This document shows positions 7,152 to 15,698 of a stretch of 63,356 bases of DNA, piece after piece. Source of the stretch: Nocardioides szechwanensis. GTDB lineage: Bacteria; Actinomycetota; Actinomycetes; Propionibacteriales; Nocardioidaceae. Within the stretch, counting starts at the first letter, position 1. Every line of letters begins with the position of its first letter. The translations under genes and the position numbers were made by a program. The DNA is taken from NCBI RefSeq assembly GCF_900103935.1, contig NZ_FNIC01000013.1, positions 1 through 63,356 of the forward strand. The letters run 5' to 3'. Under the pieces are notes generated by a model. It worked only from the letters and a program-made list of their open reading frames with translations, made no database searches and was not told the DNA's origin.

Positions 7152-8505
7152 CCCGCAGCGCCAGCACCTTCGTGGCCGCGAGGTAGGTCGCAGAACCGGC
7201 GTACCGGAGGTTCACGTTCCACCGCCCGGCCACCAGCTCGGGCAGCGTCACGGTCGCGGCACCGTTGCGGAGCGGCTTGGTGAACGTCTTCTTCACCGCG
7301 CCGTTCCTCACGAGCTTGATGACGACCTTGCCGGTGGGCGTCGCGGCCGCCCCCTTGACCTTGATGGCGAGCTTGCCGGCCGTGCTGGTGGTCGGCTTCT
7401 TGACCCACGTGGCACTGACGGTCGCCTGGCTCCGCTGCTGCTCGAGGGCGCTCCAGTCGACCGTCACCGGGGTCTCGGTGTCCTGCGTGGTGTTGGAGTG
7501 AGCGTGTGCCTGCCAGGTGTAGACCGAGTAGTCGAGGCTTGGGTCGAGCTTGGCGGTCGGTGCGTGGAGCGCCGTGACGAACGAGCCGTCGGTGATCGCG
7601 TTCGCCGGCACCCAGGCCACCGCGGCGAAGAGCGCCATGTTCTCCTGCGAGGAGGTGTCGGGCAGCTCGCCCGACTCGGCCAGGCCGACGTAGACCCCGT
7701 CGTCGCCGGGGTTGGTGACGCCCGTGAAGTGCGCACCGGCCACCGACAGGTCCAGGCCGTTCGCGTACGACGCACCGGTGGTCGTCACGCCCACGGCCGG
7801 GGCGACCTGCGCGGTGAACGACGCGGGCGCCTTCTTGGCGTCCGAGCCGGAGCCACTGGCGTAGAAGTGCGCGCGGACACCGGAGGTGATCCCGCCGAGG
7901 AACGCCGGGTTGAAGGACTTGCCGTCGACCGGCTTGTCGGCGCCGATCCCGAGCGCGGCCGACTCGGGGCTGTTCGGCGCGAGCACGCCCGCCCAGTGCG
8001 GCGTGGCGCTCAGGCTCTGGAGGCCCGCGCCAGGGGTCCAGGTGCCGCTGTCGAACGTGGTCACGACCACCCGGGTGGGCGGCGTGCTCTCGGCCGGGCT
8101 GCCCATGCCCGCGGCGTTGGAGGCGGACACGACGGCAGTGATCTGGCCGTCACCGGACTCGTCGACCGTGACGATCGGGTCGGCGATCGTGACGGTGTAG
8201 TAGGTGACCGCCGCCATCGCGAAGGACCCGGCGACCGAGCCCTGGTAGGCGACGCTGGTGGTGCCGTCGCCGGCGTCGTAGGAGCCCACGCCTCCGGGGA
8301 AGGTGATGACGCCCTCCGCGCTCTCCTCGGCCCCGCCCGTGAGGACGTGCGTGGAGAGGTGGTCGTCGAACTGCTGCGAGATCTCCCAGGTCAGGACCGG
8401 CAAGGGCTCCGCGGCCTGGGCGGGTGCAGTCGCGACGGCGGCGAGACCGACCGCGGTGAGCGACGTGGCGACGAGCGTCGACAGGCCGCGCTTGAGGTGG
8501 TGCAT
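7141..8505 (-). CDS. htaA: Secreted HtaA-domain heme-binding protein
   Basis: 454 residues with a Sec signal peptide (about 1-32, cleavage near AQA-AEP) after an AAAGGAA ribosome binding site. Residues about 38-200 form an HtaA domain: LTWEISQQFDDHL at the start, then ITFPGGVGSYDAGDGTTSVAYQGSV. HtaA domains capture heme through a conserved Tyr/His pair. Residues about 245-345 hold a beta-sandwich module ending YTWQAHAHSN, and the C-terminal about 90 residues look like a bacterial Ig-like domain (ATPTGKVVIKL). There is no membrane anchor, so it is probably released or wall-associated. It is the last gene of the hmu gene group, 30 bp after the preceding gene. Confidence 0.85.
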   Translation of the reverse strand: MHHLKRGLSTLVATSLTAVGLAAVATAPAQAAEPLPVLTWEISQQFDDHLSTHVLTGGAEESAEGVITFPGGVGSYDAGDGTTSVAYQGSVAGSFAMAAVTYYTVTIADPIVTVDESGDGQITAVVSASNAAGMGSPAESTPPTRVVVTTFDSGTWTPGAGLQSLSATPHWAGVLAPNSPESAALGIGADKPVDGKSFNPAFLGGITSGVRAHFYASGSGSDAKKAPASFTAQVAPAVGVTTTGASYANGLDLSVAGAHFTGVTNPGDDGVYVGLAESGELPDTSSQENMALFAAVAWVPANAITDGSFVTALHAPTAKLDPSLDYSVYTWQAHAHSNTTQDTETPVTVDWSALEQQRSQATVSATWVKKPTTSTAGKLAIKVKGAAATPTGKVVIKLVRNGAVKKTFTKPLRNGAATVTLPELVAGRWNVNLRYAGSATYLAATKVLALRVTR

Positions 8506-8535
8506 GGGTGTTCCTTTCTCGGTGACGCCGTGGCG

Positions 8536-9930
8536 TCAGGGGGTCGTCCGGTCCGTGCGTGGACCGGAGGGGACGTTGAGGAGGGCGGCCGCTGCCAGGA
8601 GCAGCGCCGCGGCGGACCACCACAGCCAGGGGCGGTCGCCCGTGCTCGGCCCGGCGACCGGCCCGGACGTGAGCCGGACCTGCGTGACCGGCCGCGCGGC
8701 GGCGGTGGCCACAGCGGTCACGGGCACCTCGCCGGCGCCCGGTGGAGCGACGGGAGCGCTGGGCAGCGGAGCCTGTACGACGGGCGGGACGACTGTGGTC
8801 GGTGGCGCCTGGGTCGGCGGTGGCGTCGCCGTGGGCGGGTCGACGGGGTCCTGGGTGGACGGCGCCGTCGGGGTCGGCGGGGTCACGGTGCGCTCGGCGT
8901 CGTAGCTGACACCGAGCGGCAGGGCGACCTTGAACGGGTCGGTCGCGGCACCGCTGGAGTACCAGAACGCCGCGGTCCCCAGGACCCGCATGAAGTCGAC
9001 GTAGGACTGCGGGAACGCGCCGCTGCTCGCCCCGTCCGTCTGCTGGGGTACGCCGGTCACGGCCACGCCGAGGTAGGCCGGCAACGACACGAAGCCGCGC
9101 GGGTCGTCGAGGTCGATCTGGGGCAGGTCGGCGACGGTGACCTGCCGGGGCGGCACCGGCTCCCACTGGGTCTGGTCCTCGACCGAGGACGCGAAGCCGC
9201 TGAGCGTCGCGGTCAGCCGGCCGCGGCCGTCGACAACGTCGAGCACAGGGTCGCTGAGGTAGAAGAACGACATCCCGGAGTAGTAGAGGACGGTCACGTC
9301 GCCGTCCCACTCGATGTGGGCGGTCCCCGCGGCCGGGTCGACGAGCCCTTCGCCGCCGGTGAACTCGAAGCGGTGGTTGCTGAACGTGCCGGCGGTGGGA
9401 GCACCCAGCGGCGTGCCGGCGCTGTCGGTGCCGAGCCCGGGCCAGGTGGCAGCGCGCCAGGCGGTGCCGTCCCACTTGCGCACCGACACCGCGCCGCTGC
9501 GCTGGCGCCAGTCCTGCTGCCGGATCGTGCGGCCGCCCTGGCCGGGGTCGGGCACCTTCCCGGCCGAGAAGAGGTTGAACGTGCCCGGCGCGAACGCTCG
9601 GTTGCTGGACTCGTTGTTGACGCCCCACGTCAGCACCGCGTCGTCGACCTCGACGCCGGTCGTCGGCTCGGCCGTCGGGGTGGGGGTTGGCGTGGGGGTG
9701 GGAGTCGGGGTGGGCGTCGGGGTGACCGACGGCGTCTCGGAGGGCGTATCCGACGGAGTCTCCGTGGGCGTCTCCGAGGGGGCGCTGGTGCTCGAGGTGG
9801 GCTCGCCGGCCGGTGCCCCGCTGTCGGCCCCGGCCGGGGTGACGACCAGTCCGGTAGCCGCGACGGCGGCGACGAGAGCGGCGGTTGCCAGCGCCGCCGA
9901 CAGGCCCGCGCGCAACCGCTCAGGCAGCAC
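8536..9930 (-). CDS. Membrane-anchored HtaA-like surface protein with Pro/Thr stalk
   Basis: 464 residues: signal peptide (about 1-36), a Ser/Thr/Pro-rich stalk including a (TP)8 run at about 70-87, then an HtaA-like domain. The latter starts at AVLTWGVNNESSNRAF near residue 101 and includes RFEFTGGEGLVDP and HIEWDGDVTVLYYSGMSFFYLSDPVLDV, a pattern of the family. A second Pro-rich linker precedes a C-terminal transmembrane helix (about 433-453) with a short positive tail. It probably receives heme at the cell surface and passes it to HmuT. The GTG start overlaps the upstream gene's stop by 11 bp. Confidence 0.8.
   Translation of the reverse strand: MLPERLRAGLSAALATAALVAAVAATGLVVTPAGADSGAPAGEPTSSTSAPSETPTETPSDTPSETPSVTPTPTPTPTPTPTPTPTAEPTTGVEVDDAVLTWGVNNESSNRAFAPGTFNLFSAGKVPDPGQGGRTIRQQDWRQRSGAVSVRKWDGTAWRAATWPGLGTDSAGTPLGAPTAGTFSNHRFEFTGGEGLVDPAAGTAHIEWDGDVTVLYYSGMSFFYLSDPVLDVVDGRGRLTATLSGFASSVEDQTQWEPVPPRQVTVADLPQIDLDDPRGFVSLPAYLGVAVTGVPQQTDGASSGAFPQSYVDFMRVLGTAAFWYSSGAATDPFKVALPLGVSYDAERTVTPPTPTAPSTQDPVDPPTATPPPTQAPPTTVVPPVVQAPLPSAPVAPPGAGEVPVTAVATAAARPVTQVRLTSGPVAGPSTGDRPWLWWSAAALLLAAAALLNVPSGPRTDRTTP
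9673..9723 (-). repeat. Hexanucleotide (Thr-Pro) tandem repeat within the HtaA-like gene
   Basis: About eight near-identical 6-bp units encode TPTPTP in the stalk of the 464-residue protein. Because the unit is 6 bp, gain or loss changes stalk length without breaking the frame. Confidence 0.8.
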
Positions 9931-10996
9931 GACGGCCTCCGCGGCGCAGGACCAGCAGTCGGACGACGACGACGAGCAGCACCAGGGCCGACCCGGCGAG
10001 GGCCAGTACGCCGGCCCGGTCGTCCGAGGCCCTGGCGGCAGCAGGCTCGGGCTCGGAGTCCCCCGCCGTGATCGCGAACCGCACCGACGGCGCGTCGGCG
10101 GTGCCGAACAGCCGCAGCTCGTGAGTGCCGCCCTCGACGTCCGCGGGCAGCGTGATCACGCCGCCCACGGTCCCGTCGCTGCCGACCACGAAGGGCCCGG
10201 CTCCCGCGACCCCGTCGTCGAGCACCGCGGACACCTGGGCACCGGCGGTCAGACCGGTCGCGCTGAACGCGAGCACGTGCCCGGCCTGCGCCGAGCCCCG
10301 GTCGACCTCGAGCGCCGGTGGGCCGCGGGGTGCCGCCGGCCCGGTCGTGACCGTCGTGCCCGAGGGGACGTCGATCGCGGGGGCGCCGGAGGGCACGTCG
10401 CCGGGCTCGGGCGTCTCCGACGGCGCCGAAGGGTCGGCGTAGAGGTCACCGACCGAGACCGGGGTGAACGACTCGTTGCGGGCGTTGGCGACCCCGTGGG
10501 CCCCGACGGTGATGACGCCGCAGGTGACCTGGCGGCAGTCGATCCGGCGCGAGCCCCCGTCGCGGTCGAAGGCCTGGAAGACGGCACCGGGGACGACCAG
10601 CGACGTGGACCAGGACCCGGACGCCGACATCGTGCCGCCGTTGGCCGACGACGCCGTGTCGGAGCCAGGGAACGCGACGAACCGCTGGAACCCCGCGTTG
10701 TCACGGGCCTCGCTGTCGGGCACGTAGAAGTAGTCCGCCCCGGTCGCCCCGCCCTGGCTCGGCCGCCACCCGCTCTGCACGGTGCCGAAGAAGACGTAGA
10801 TCCCACCGTGTCCGCCGCGGATCGACTGGAAGCCGGAGCCGCTGAGCGTCAGCGTGGTGGCGTAGGCCGGGTCGATCCGGGCGTCGCCGCTGTCGTTGCC
10901 GACCGACACCCGTCCGTCGGCGTGGGCAGGGAACGTGGGCAGCAGCAGCGCCGCGAGCAGCGGCACCAGGGCGAGGGGGGTCAGGCGCGCATGCAC
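9920..10996 (-). CDS. Exported membrane-anchored protein of the heme locus, HtaA-associated beta module without an HtaA domain
   Basis: 358 residues from GTG 10996, overlapping the end of hmuV by 16 bp. It has a signal peptide (about 1-25, ending PAHA), then a domain starting LTLSGSGFQSIRGGHGGIYV and ending CGVITVGAHGVANARNESFT. This matches in layout the module after the HtaA domain in the 7,141-8,505 protein (LSVAGAHF...GVYVGL...YTWQAHAHSN). A Pro-rich linker, a beta-rich second domain and a C-terminal transmembrane helix with Arg tail follow. The canonical HtaA start (LTWGI-type) is absent. A role in heme handover is inferred from position only. Confidence 0.7.
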   Translation of the reverse strand: MHARLTPLALVPLLAALLLPTFPAHADGRVSVGNDSGDARIDPAYATTLTLSGSGFQSIRGGHGGIYVFFGTVQSGWRPSQGGATGADYFYVPDSEARDNAGFQRFVAFPGSDTASSANGGTMSASGSWSTSLVVPGAVFQAFDRDGGSRRIDCRQVTCGVITVGAHGVANARNESFTPVSVGDLYADPSAPSETPEPGDVPSGAPAIDVPSGTTVTTGPAAPRGPPALEVDRGSAQAGHVLAFSATGLTAGAQVSAVLDDGVAGAGPFVVGSDGTVGGVITLPADVEGGTHELRLFGTADAPSVRFAITAGDSEPEPAAARASDDRAGVLALAGSALVLLVVVVRLLVLRRGGRRAA

Positions 10997-11763
10997 GGGG
11001 CCTCCTGGCGCACGGGTACGACGACCAGGGACCCGGCGTGCTCGATCACGTCGACGGGGTGCTCGTAGACCTCGGACAACAGCTCCGAGGTGAGTACGAC
11101 GGTCGGAGCGCCGTCGGCGCGTACCCGGCCCCGCGACAGCACGCAGACCCGGTCGGCATAGGCCGCCGCGAGCGAGAGGTCGTGGAGGACGACGACGACC
11201 GAGGCACCGTCGCGCGCGGCGTCGCGCGCCACCGACAGCAGTGCCTCCTGGTGCCGGATGTCCAGCGCCGCGGTGGGCTCGTCGAGCAGCACGATCGGGG
11301 TCTCCTGGGCGAGCACCCGGGCGAAGGACGTGCGGCCCTGCTCGCCACCGGAGAGGGTCGGGAAATGGCGCTGCGCCAGCCCGGCCACGTCGGCGCGCGC
11401 GAGCGAGTCGGCGACCACCCGGTCGTCGTCGTCCTCGCGGTCGGTGCGGTGCCACGGGGAGCGGCCCATGCGGACCACGTCCTCGACCCGGAAGCCGAAG
11501 GCCAGCCCCTGGTGCTGGAGCAGCACGGCCCGGCGCCGGGCCAGCGCCCGCGCGGAGTGCTCGGCCAGCGGCACGTCGTCGAGGGTGACCGTGCCGTGGG
11601 CGGGCTCGATGTCGCCGGACAACACGGCGAGCAGGGTCGACTTGCCGGCGCCGTTGGGCCCGACCAGCGCGACCACCTCGCCCTCGCCGACCGCGAGGTC
11701 GACCCCGTCGAGGATGCAGGCGCCGCCGAGCGTCACGCCGACGTCGTGGGCGACCAGGCTCAT
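10981..11763 (-). CDS. hmuV: Heme ABC transporter ATPase HmuV
   Basis: 260 residues of an iron-chelate-type ABC ATPase. Walker A is GPNGAGKST (35-43), the signature is LSGGEQGRT, Walker B is IVLLDEP, followed by the D-loop TAALD and switch His in VVVLHDLS. It powers heme import through HmuU. The ATG has no Shine-Dalgarno sequence and directly follows the 65-bp intercistronic hairpin element at 11,765-11,829, so translation may depend on re-initiation after hmuU. Confidence 0.92.
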   Translation of the reverse strand: MSLVAHDVGVTLGGACILDGVDLAVGEGEVVALVGPNGAGKSTLLAVLSGDIEPAHGTVTLDDVPLAEHSARALARRRAVLLQHQGLAFGFRVEDVVRMGRSPWHRTDREDDDDRVVADSLARADVAGLAQRHFPTLSGGEQGRTSFARVLAQETPIVLLDEPTAALDIRHQEALLSVARDAARDGASVVVVLHDLSLAAAYADRVCVLSRGRVRADGAPTVVLTSELLSEVYEHPVDVIEHAGSLVVVPVRQEAPCMRA

Positions 11764-11764
11764 G

Positions 11765-11829
11765 CGGGGTCCCCGCGGCGTTGTTCGTCGGAGGAGCGAA
11801 GCGGGGGAGGCGAAGAACGCCGTGGGGTG
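11765..11829 (-). repeat. Intercistronic stem-loop element, copy A (hmuU/hmuV)
   Basis: On the minus strand it runs from CACCCCAC to GGGGACCCCG. It begins 1 nt after the hmuU stop codon and ends 1 nt before the hmuV ATG. Stem bases GGCGTT pair with AACGCC; with the flanking CCCC/GGGG the arms match at 11 of 12 positions. The loop holds a CCCCCGCTTCGCTCCTCCG core shared with copy B. ATGAGC lies on both sides of the element. Confidence 0.85.
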
Positions 11830-11830
11830 C

Positions 11831-12928
11831 TCATGCCCAGCCCCCCGAGGTGCGGCGTGCGCGGCGCAGGAGCCAGAAGAAGAACGGGCCACCGACCAGC
11901 GAGGTCAGCATCCCGATCGGCAGGTCGGCGTAGGCGATGGCGGTGCGGGCCCAGAGGTCGGCCACCACGAGCAGCACCGCGCCGCCCAGGGCGCTCGCCG
12001 GCACCAGCAGCCGGTGCCCGGGGCCGGCGACCATCCGGATCAGGTGCGGCACCACGAGGCCGACGAACGCGATGATCCCGCAGAACGACACCGCGGCGGC
12101 GGTCAGCACCGCGACCACCACGATCGTGCCCAGCCGCAGCCGCTCGACGTCGACACCGACGTGGCGCGCGGCGCGGTCGCCGAGGGACAGCAGGTCGAGC
12201 TGGCGCGAGAGCAACAGTGCCGCCGCGATGCCGACACCCGCGAGCGGGGCGACGACACCGACGTACTCCCAGCGCGAGCCGTTGAGGCTGCCCAGGGTCC
12301 AGAACACGATCTCCTCGCGGGCCTGCTGGTCGCCGAGGAACATCAGGAACGCCAGCGCCGCGCTGGTCATCGCGTTGAGGGCGATGCCGGTGAGCACGAG
12401 CGTCACGACCTCGGTGCGGCCGCCGTCGCGGGACATGACGTAGACGAGCATCGTCGTGACCAGCCCACCGATGAACGCGCAGATCGCGATCGTCCAGGTG
12501 CCGGCGAAGTCGACGTCGAAGACGATGACCGACGCGGCGGCCACCGCGGCCCCGGACGACACCCCGACCACGCCGGGCTCGGCGAGCGGGTTGCCGAAGA
12601 CGCCCTGCATGAGCGCTCCCGCCGTCGCGAGCGAGGCCCCGGCCAGGGCGGCCAGCGCCACCCGCGGGAAGCGGACCTGCCACAACGTGTCGTCACCACG
12701 AGGGTGGGTGGGCATGGGGCCCCAGTCGAGACCGATCCGGTGGAAGAACGAGCCGAGCACCTCGGCGGGCGCGATCGACAGCTGGCCGTGCCCGGCGCCG
12801 AGCACCAGGGCCACGACGAGCGCCAGGGTCAGGACGCCGAGCAGTCCGGCCCGCCCGGCGAAGCCGCGTACGACGGCCCGCCTGCGGCTGGGCGGCGCGG
12901 CGACGTCGTACGACGGGGCGGCGGTCAC
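11831..12928 (-). CDS. hmuU: Heme ABC transporter permease HmuU (FecCD family)
   Basis: 365 residues with about nine to ten hydrophobic helices. FecCD signatures are visible: RFPRVALAALAGASLATAGALMQGVFGNPLAEPGVVGVS in the first third, and SFCGIIAFVGLVVPHLIRMVAGPGHR in the last third, the loop that contacts the ATPase. It forms the membrane channel for heme passed from HmuT. The GTG start overlaps the hmuT stop (GTGA). Its own stop reads GCATGA, which also contains an ATG, the remnant of a likely former stop-start overlap with hmuV. Confidence 0.92.
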   Translation of the reverse strand: MTAAPSYDVAAPPSRRRAVVRGFAGRAGLLGVLTLALVVALVLGAGHGQLSIAPAEVLGSFFHRIGLDWGPMPTHPRGDDTLWQVRFPRVALAALAGASLATAGALMQGVFGNPLAEPGVVGVSSGAAVAAASVIVFDVDFAGTWTIAICAFIGGLVTTMLVYVMSRDGGRTEVVTLVLTGIALNAMTSAALAFLMFLGDQQAREEIVFWTLGSLNGSRWEYVGVVAPLAGVGIAAALLLSRQLDLLSLGDRAARHVGVDVERLRLGTIVVVAVLTAAAVSFCGIIAFVGLVVPHLIRMVAGPGHRLLVPASALGGAVLLVVADLWARTAIAYADLPIGMLTSLVGGPFFFWLLRRARRTSGGWA

Positions 12929-14091
12929 GACAGCGCCCCGGGTGCGTAGAGGGCGACGGCGAGAGCGTTGAGCACGCTGGCCGAGTCGGGGCCGAAGCCG
13001 AGGATCTCGGAGTCCGCCATGTCCACGAACCGGCGGTGCTCGCCGGCCGGGGTCTGCGCCAGGGCAGGCAGCCGCTCGAGCAGTCCGTCGACTCCGCCGA
13101 CGGAGTCGAGCCCGCCGGTCATCATCAGCACCAGGTCGGGCTGGGCGGCGACGATCCCCTCGTCGGTGACGGGCTTCATCCCGCTCCAGCCGATCTCCTC
13201 AGCCACATCGTAGGCACCGAGCGCATCGATCAAGGAGTCGGCTCCGGACCCCTCACCGAACATGTAATACACGCCACTTTGGCCGCGGACGTAGAGGAAA
13301 ACCGTGCGCAGCTGGTCCTGCACGTCGGACGGCGCGACGTCCGAGATCTGCTGCTGCACCTGGGCCAGCTCGGCGGTGGTGCGCTCGACCAGAGCCCGCC
13401 CGGCCTGGGGTACGCCGAGTGCTGCGGCGACCTGCCGGGTGAGGTCGTCCACGTTGTCGAGGCTGCGCTCGGAGTCGGTCACGACGACCGGGATGCCGGC
13501 GTCGCGCATCTGCAGGATGACGTCCCAGGGGCCGAGGGAGGTGTCGGTGAGGATCACCGTCGGGTCGAGGTCCAAGATCGCCTCGGCGGCCAGGTCGTGG
13601 CCGTTCTGGGTGACCAGCGGCAGGTCGGCGGCGTCGGGGAACTGGGTCGAGATGTCGCGGCCGACGACCGAGTCGCCGAGGCCGAGCTCGAAGACGGTGC
13701 GGGCGAGCGTGCCGTAGACGTCCAGCGCCAGGATCCGGCTGGTGTCGTTGATGGTGACCCTCGTGCCCTGCGCGTCCGAGAGCGTGACCGGCAGCTGGGG
13801 CCGGGCACCGCCGGCGACCGGGCGGACGTCGCAGCTGCCGAGCACGGGCGACGCGGGGCCGTCCCACGAACGCGGGTCGTCGAGGGCGTCGACCTCGGCG
13901 AGCACCGGCGCGGGGGTCCCGGCGCAGCCGCCGCCCTCGGGACCGTCGCTCCCCGCCTCCGAGGGCGACGAGAGGCCGCACCCGGCGGCCAGCAGGACCA
14001 GGACGACCAGGGAGACGAGGGCAGCCAGGCTCCGGGAGACGACGGGAGCCGCCGCATTCCCCCCCGGACGCTGCGGCCCCCTCTCGATCAC
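12925..14091 (-). CDS. hmuT: Heme-binding substrate lipoprotein HmuT
   Basis: 388 residues from GTG 14091. A lipoprotein signal ends in LAAGC (Cys38). The mature part is a class III (helical-backbone) periplasmic-binding fold: SRILALDVYGTLARTVFELGLGDSVVGRD, then VILTDTSLGPWDVILQMRDAGIPVVVTD, and a C-lobe with PDLVLMMTGGLDSVGG. Such proteins bind heme between two lobes and deliver it to HmuU. The start is chosen because TAGCCT (14104-14099) lies 7 nt upstream. That -10 is embedded in an IdeR-like box, so iron should repress the whole hmuTUV-hta operon. Confidence 0.9.
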   Translation of the reverse strand: MIERGPQRPGGNAAAPVVSRSLAALVSLVVLVLLAAGCGLSSPSEAGSDGPEGGGCAGTPAPVLAEVDALDDPRSWDGPASPVLGSCDVRPVAGGARPQLPVTLSDAQGTRVTINDTSRILALDVYGTLARTVFELGLGDSVVGRDISTQFPDAADLPLVTQNGHDLAAEAILDLDPTVILTDTSLGPWDVILQMRDAGIPVVVTDSERSLDNVDDLTRQVAAALGVPQAGRALVERTTAELAQVQQQISDVAPSDVQDQLRTVFLYVRGQSGVYYMFGEGSGADSLIDALGAYDVAEEIGWSGMKPVTDEGIVAAQPDLVLMMTGGLDSVGGVDGLLERLPALAQTPAGEHRRFVDMADSEILGFGPDSASVLNALAVALYAPGALS

Positions 14092-14125
14092 AAAGGTTAG
14101 GCTACCATTAGTTAGGCAACCCTTC
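14092..14125. promoter_or_regulatory. Iron box (IdeR/DtxR-type) over a symmetric bidirectional promoter, hmuT/hmuO
   Basis: Positions 14092-14110 match the DtxR/IdeR consensus (TTAGGTTAGGCTAACCTAA) at 14 of 19 bases, and 14107-14125 match at 12 of 19. Inside the first box, AGGCTACCAT (14099-14108) reads as TAGCCT on the minus strand (7 nt before the hmuT GTG) and TACCAT on the plus strand (for hmuO). The two -10 elements share one TA. An iron-loaded repressor here would block both directions. Confidence 0.75.
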
Positions 14126-14169
14126 CTTTGGGTGGGGGCCAGGCCACCCTCGTCCTTCCAGGAGACCCG

Positions 14170-14826
14170 ATGACCGTGCTCGACCCGCCCATCTCGACCC
14201 TCTCGGCCGCCATGCGCGAGGGCTCCAAGCTCGAGCACCAGGACGCCGAGGACTCCCTCTTCATGTCCGAGCTGCTCGGTGGGCGCGTCAACGAGACCGG
14301 CTACGCCGACTACCTGCTGCGGCTCCGCGGCATCTACGAGGCGATGGAGGAGACCGTCCGCCGGCACGCGGGCGACCCGGTCGTGGCCGCCGTCCACGAC
14401 GAGGCCCTCGAGCGCCTCGGCGCCATCGACACCGACCTGGCCCACTGGGCGCCGGGACGCACGACCACTGTCGACTCCCCCGCCACCGCGGCCTACCGCG
14501 ACCGGCTGCATGACGCCGGCGAGTGGGGCGGCCTGCTCGTCGCCCACCACTACACGCGCTACCTCGGCGACCTCTCCGGCGGCCAGGCGATCGGACGCAT
14601 CCTCGACCGCACCTTCGGGCTCGACGGCGCCGGCATCGCGTTCTACGACTTCCCGGCCATCCCCAAGCCCAAGCCCTACAAGGACGCCTACCGCGCCCGC
14701 CTCGACGGGCTCGGCCTGAGCACGGGCGAGGTGCAGCGCGTCGTGGACGAGGTGAAGGTAGCCTTCCGGCTCAACCAGGCCCTCTTCACCGAGTTGGGAC
14801 AGAACATAGATGGGTACCGTCGCTGA
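14170..14826 (+). CDS. hmuO: Heme oxygenase (HmuO type, biliverdin-producing)
   Basis: 218 residues, the usual size for bacterial heme oxygenase. The proximal heme ligand is His23 in KLEHQDAE, and the distal-helix signature YLGDLSGGQ is at 131-139, with the flexible glycines that form the oxygen pocket. It cleaves imported heme to free iron, CO and biliverdin in the cytoplasm. An AGGAGA ribosome binding site precedes the ATG. It is divergent from hmuTUV across the iron box, so uptake and degradation should be co-regulated. Confidence 0.93.
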   Translation: MTVLDPPISTLSAAMREGSKLEHQDAEDSLFMSELLGGRVNETGYADYLLRLRGIYEAMEETVRRHAGDPVVAAVHDEALERLGAIDTDLAHWAPGRTTTVDSPATAAYRDRLHDAGEWGGLLVAHHYTRYLGDLSGGQAIGRILDRTFGLDGAGIAFYDFPAIPKPKPYKDAYRARLDGLGLSTGEVQRVVDEVKVAFRLNQALFTELGQNIDGYRR

Positions 14827-14880
14827 CCTGAGGTCGCTCACCACCCCTGCTCCTCCTCCGGTCCCATTCTGGAACCACCG

Positions 14881-15684
14881 ATGAGAGTGCTCGTCACCGG
14901 GGCCGCCGGCTCGATCGGTCAGGTCCTCGCCGTGGGTCTGGCCGACCGCGGACACACCGTGGTGGGGCTCGACCGGGTCCCCGGACCCGAGGGCACCGAC
15001 GACGCCTGGCACGTCGCCGACTGCGCCGATCCCGACGCGGTGCTCGCGGTCTTCGCCGAGCAGCCGCTCGATGCCGTGGTCCACCTCGCGGGACATCCCG
15101 ACGAGGCCTCGCTCCCCGACTCGCTGACCTCCCACGTCGTCACCACGGCCGCCCTGCTCGACGCCGCCGTCGCGCACGACGTACGCCGCTTCGTCTATGC
15201 GGGCTCCAACCACGCCGTCGGCCGCACCCCGCGCCCGGCCGACGCGTTGCTCGGGGTCGACGCCCGACCGCGGCCCGACACGTTCTACGGCGTCGGCAAG
15301 GTCGCCGCCGAGGCAGTCATGTCGCTCTACGCCGACCGCTACGGCATCGACGGCCTGTCGTGCCGGATCGGCTCGTTCCTGCCGCGGCCCGAGACCGTCC
15401 GCAACCTCAGCACCTGGCTCTCCCACGACGACTGCGTGCGGATGTTCGAGGCCTGCCTCACCACTCCGGCCCCCGGCTTCGCCGTGCTCTACGGCATCTC
15501 CGCCAACACCCGCGCCTGGTGGGACCTCCAGCCAGGCCGCGACCTCGGCTACGAGCCCCTGGACGACGCCGAGGAGTTCGCCGCCTCGATCGCGCCCGGG
15601 CCGGACGACGAGGCCGAGGCCGCCCACGTCGGTGGCCCCTTCGCCGGCGAGGCGTTCTACCGCCCGGCCCTCGACCTCGCATAG
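14881..15684 (+). CDS. Uronate dehydrogenase-like NAD-dependent SDR
   Basis: 267 residues, extended SDR fold. The NAD motif is GAAGSIGQ (residues about 7-14) and the active site is Tyr-x3-Lys in FYGVGKVAAE, after VYAGSNHAVG. Segments CRIGSFLPRPETVRNLSTWLSHDDCVRM and YGISANTRAWWDLQPGRDLGYEP closely resemble uronate dehydrogenases such as Agrobacterium Udh, which oxidise galacturonate or glucuronate to aldarolactones. The specific substrate is inferred from that resemblance. It follows hmuO by 54 bp without an obvious terminator, but no link to iron is evident. Confidence 0.7.
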   Translation: MRVLVTGAAGSIGQVLAVGLADRGHTVVGLDRVPGPEGTDDAWHVADCADPDAVLAVFAEQPLDAVVHLAGHPDEASLPDSLTSHVVTTAALLDAAVAHDVRRFVYAGSNHAVGRTPRPADALLGVDARPRPDTFYGVGKVAAEAVMSLYADRYGIDGLSCRIGSFLPRPETVRNLSTWLSHDDCVRMFEACLTTPAPGFAVLYGISANTRAWWDLQPGRDLGYEPLDDAEEFAASIAPGPDDEAEAAHVGGPFAGEAFYRPALDLA

Positions 15685-15698
15685 GGCGTGCGGTCCCG

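Noticed and set aside
7498..10071. An 857-codon plus-strand frame over the HtaA genes
   Set aside because: Antisense shadow; the minus-strand proteins have signal peptides, domains and ribosome binding sites.
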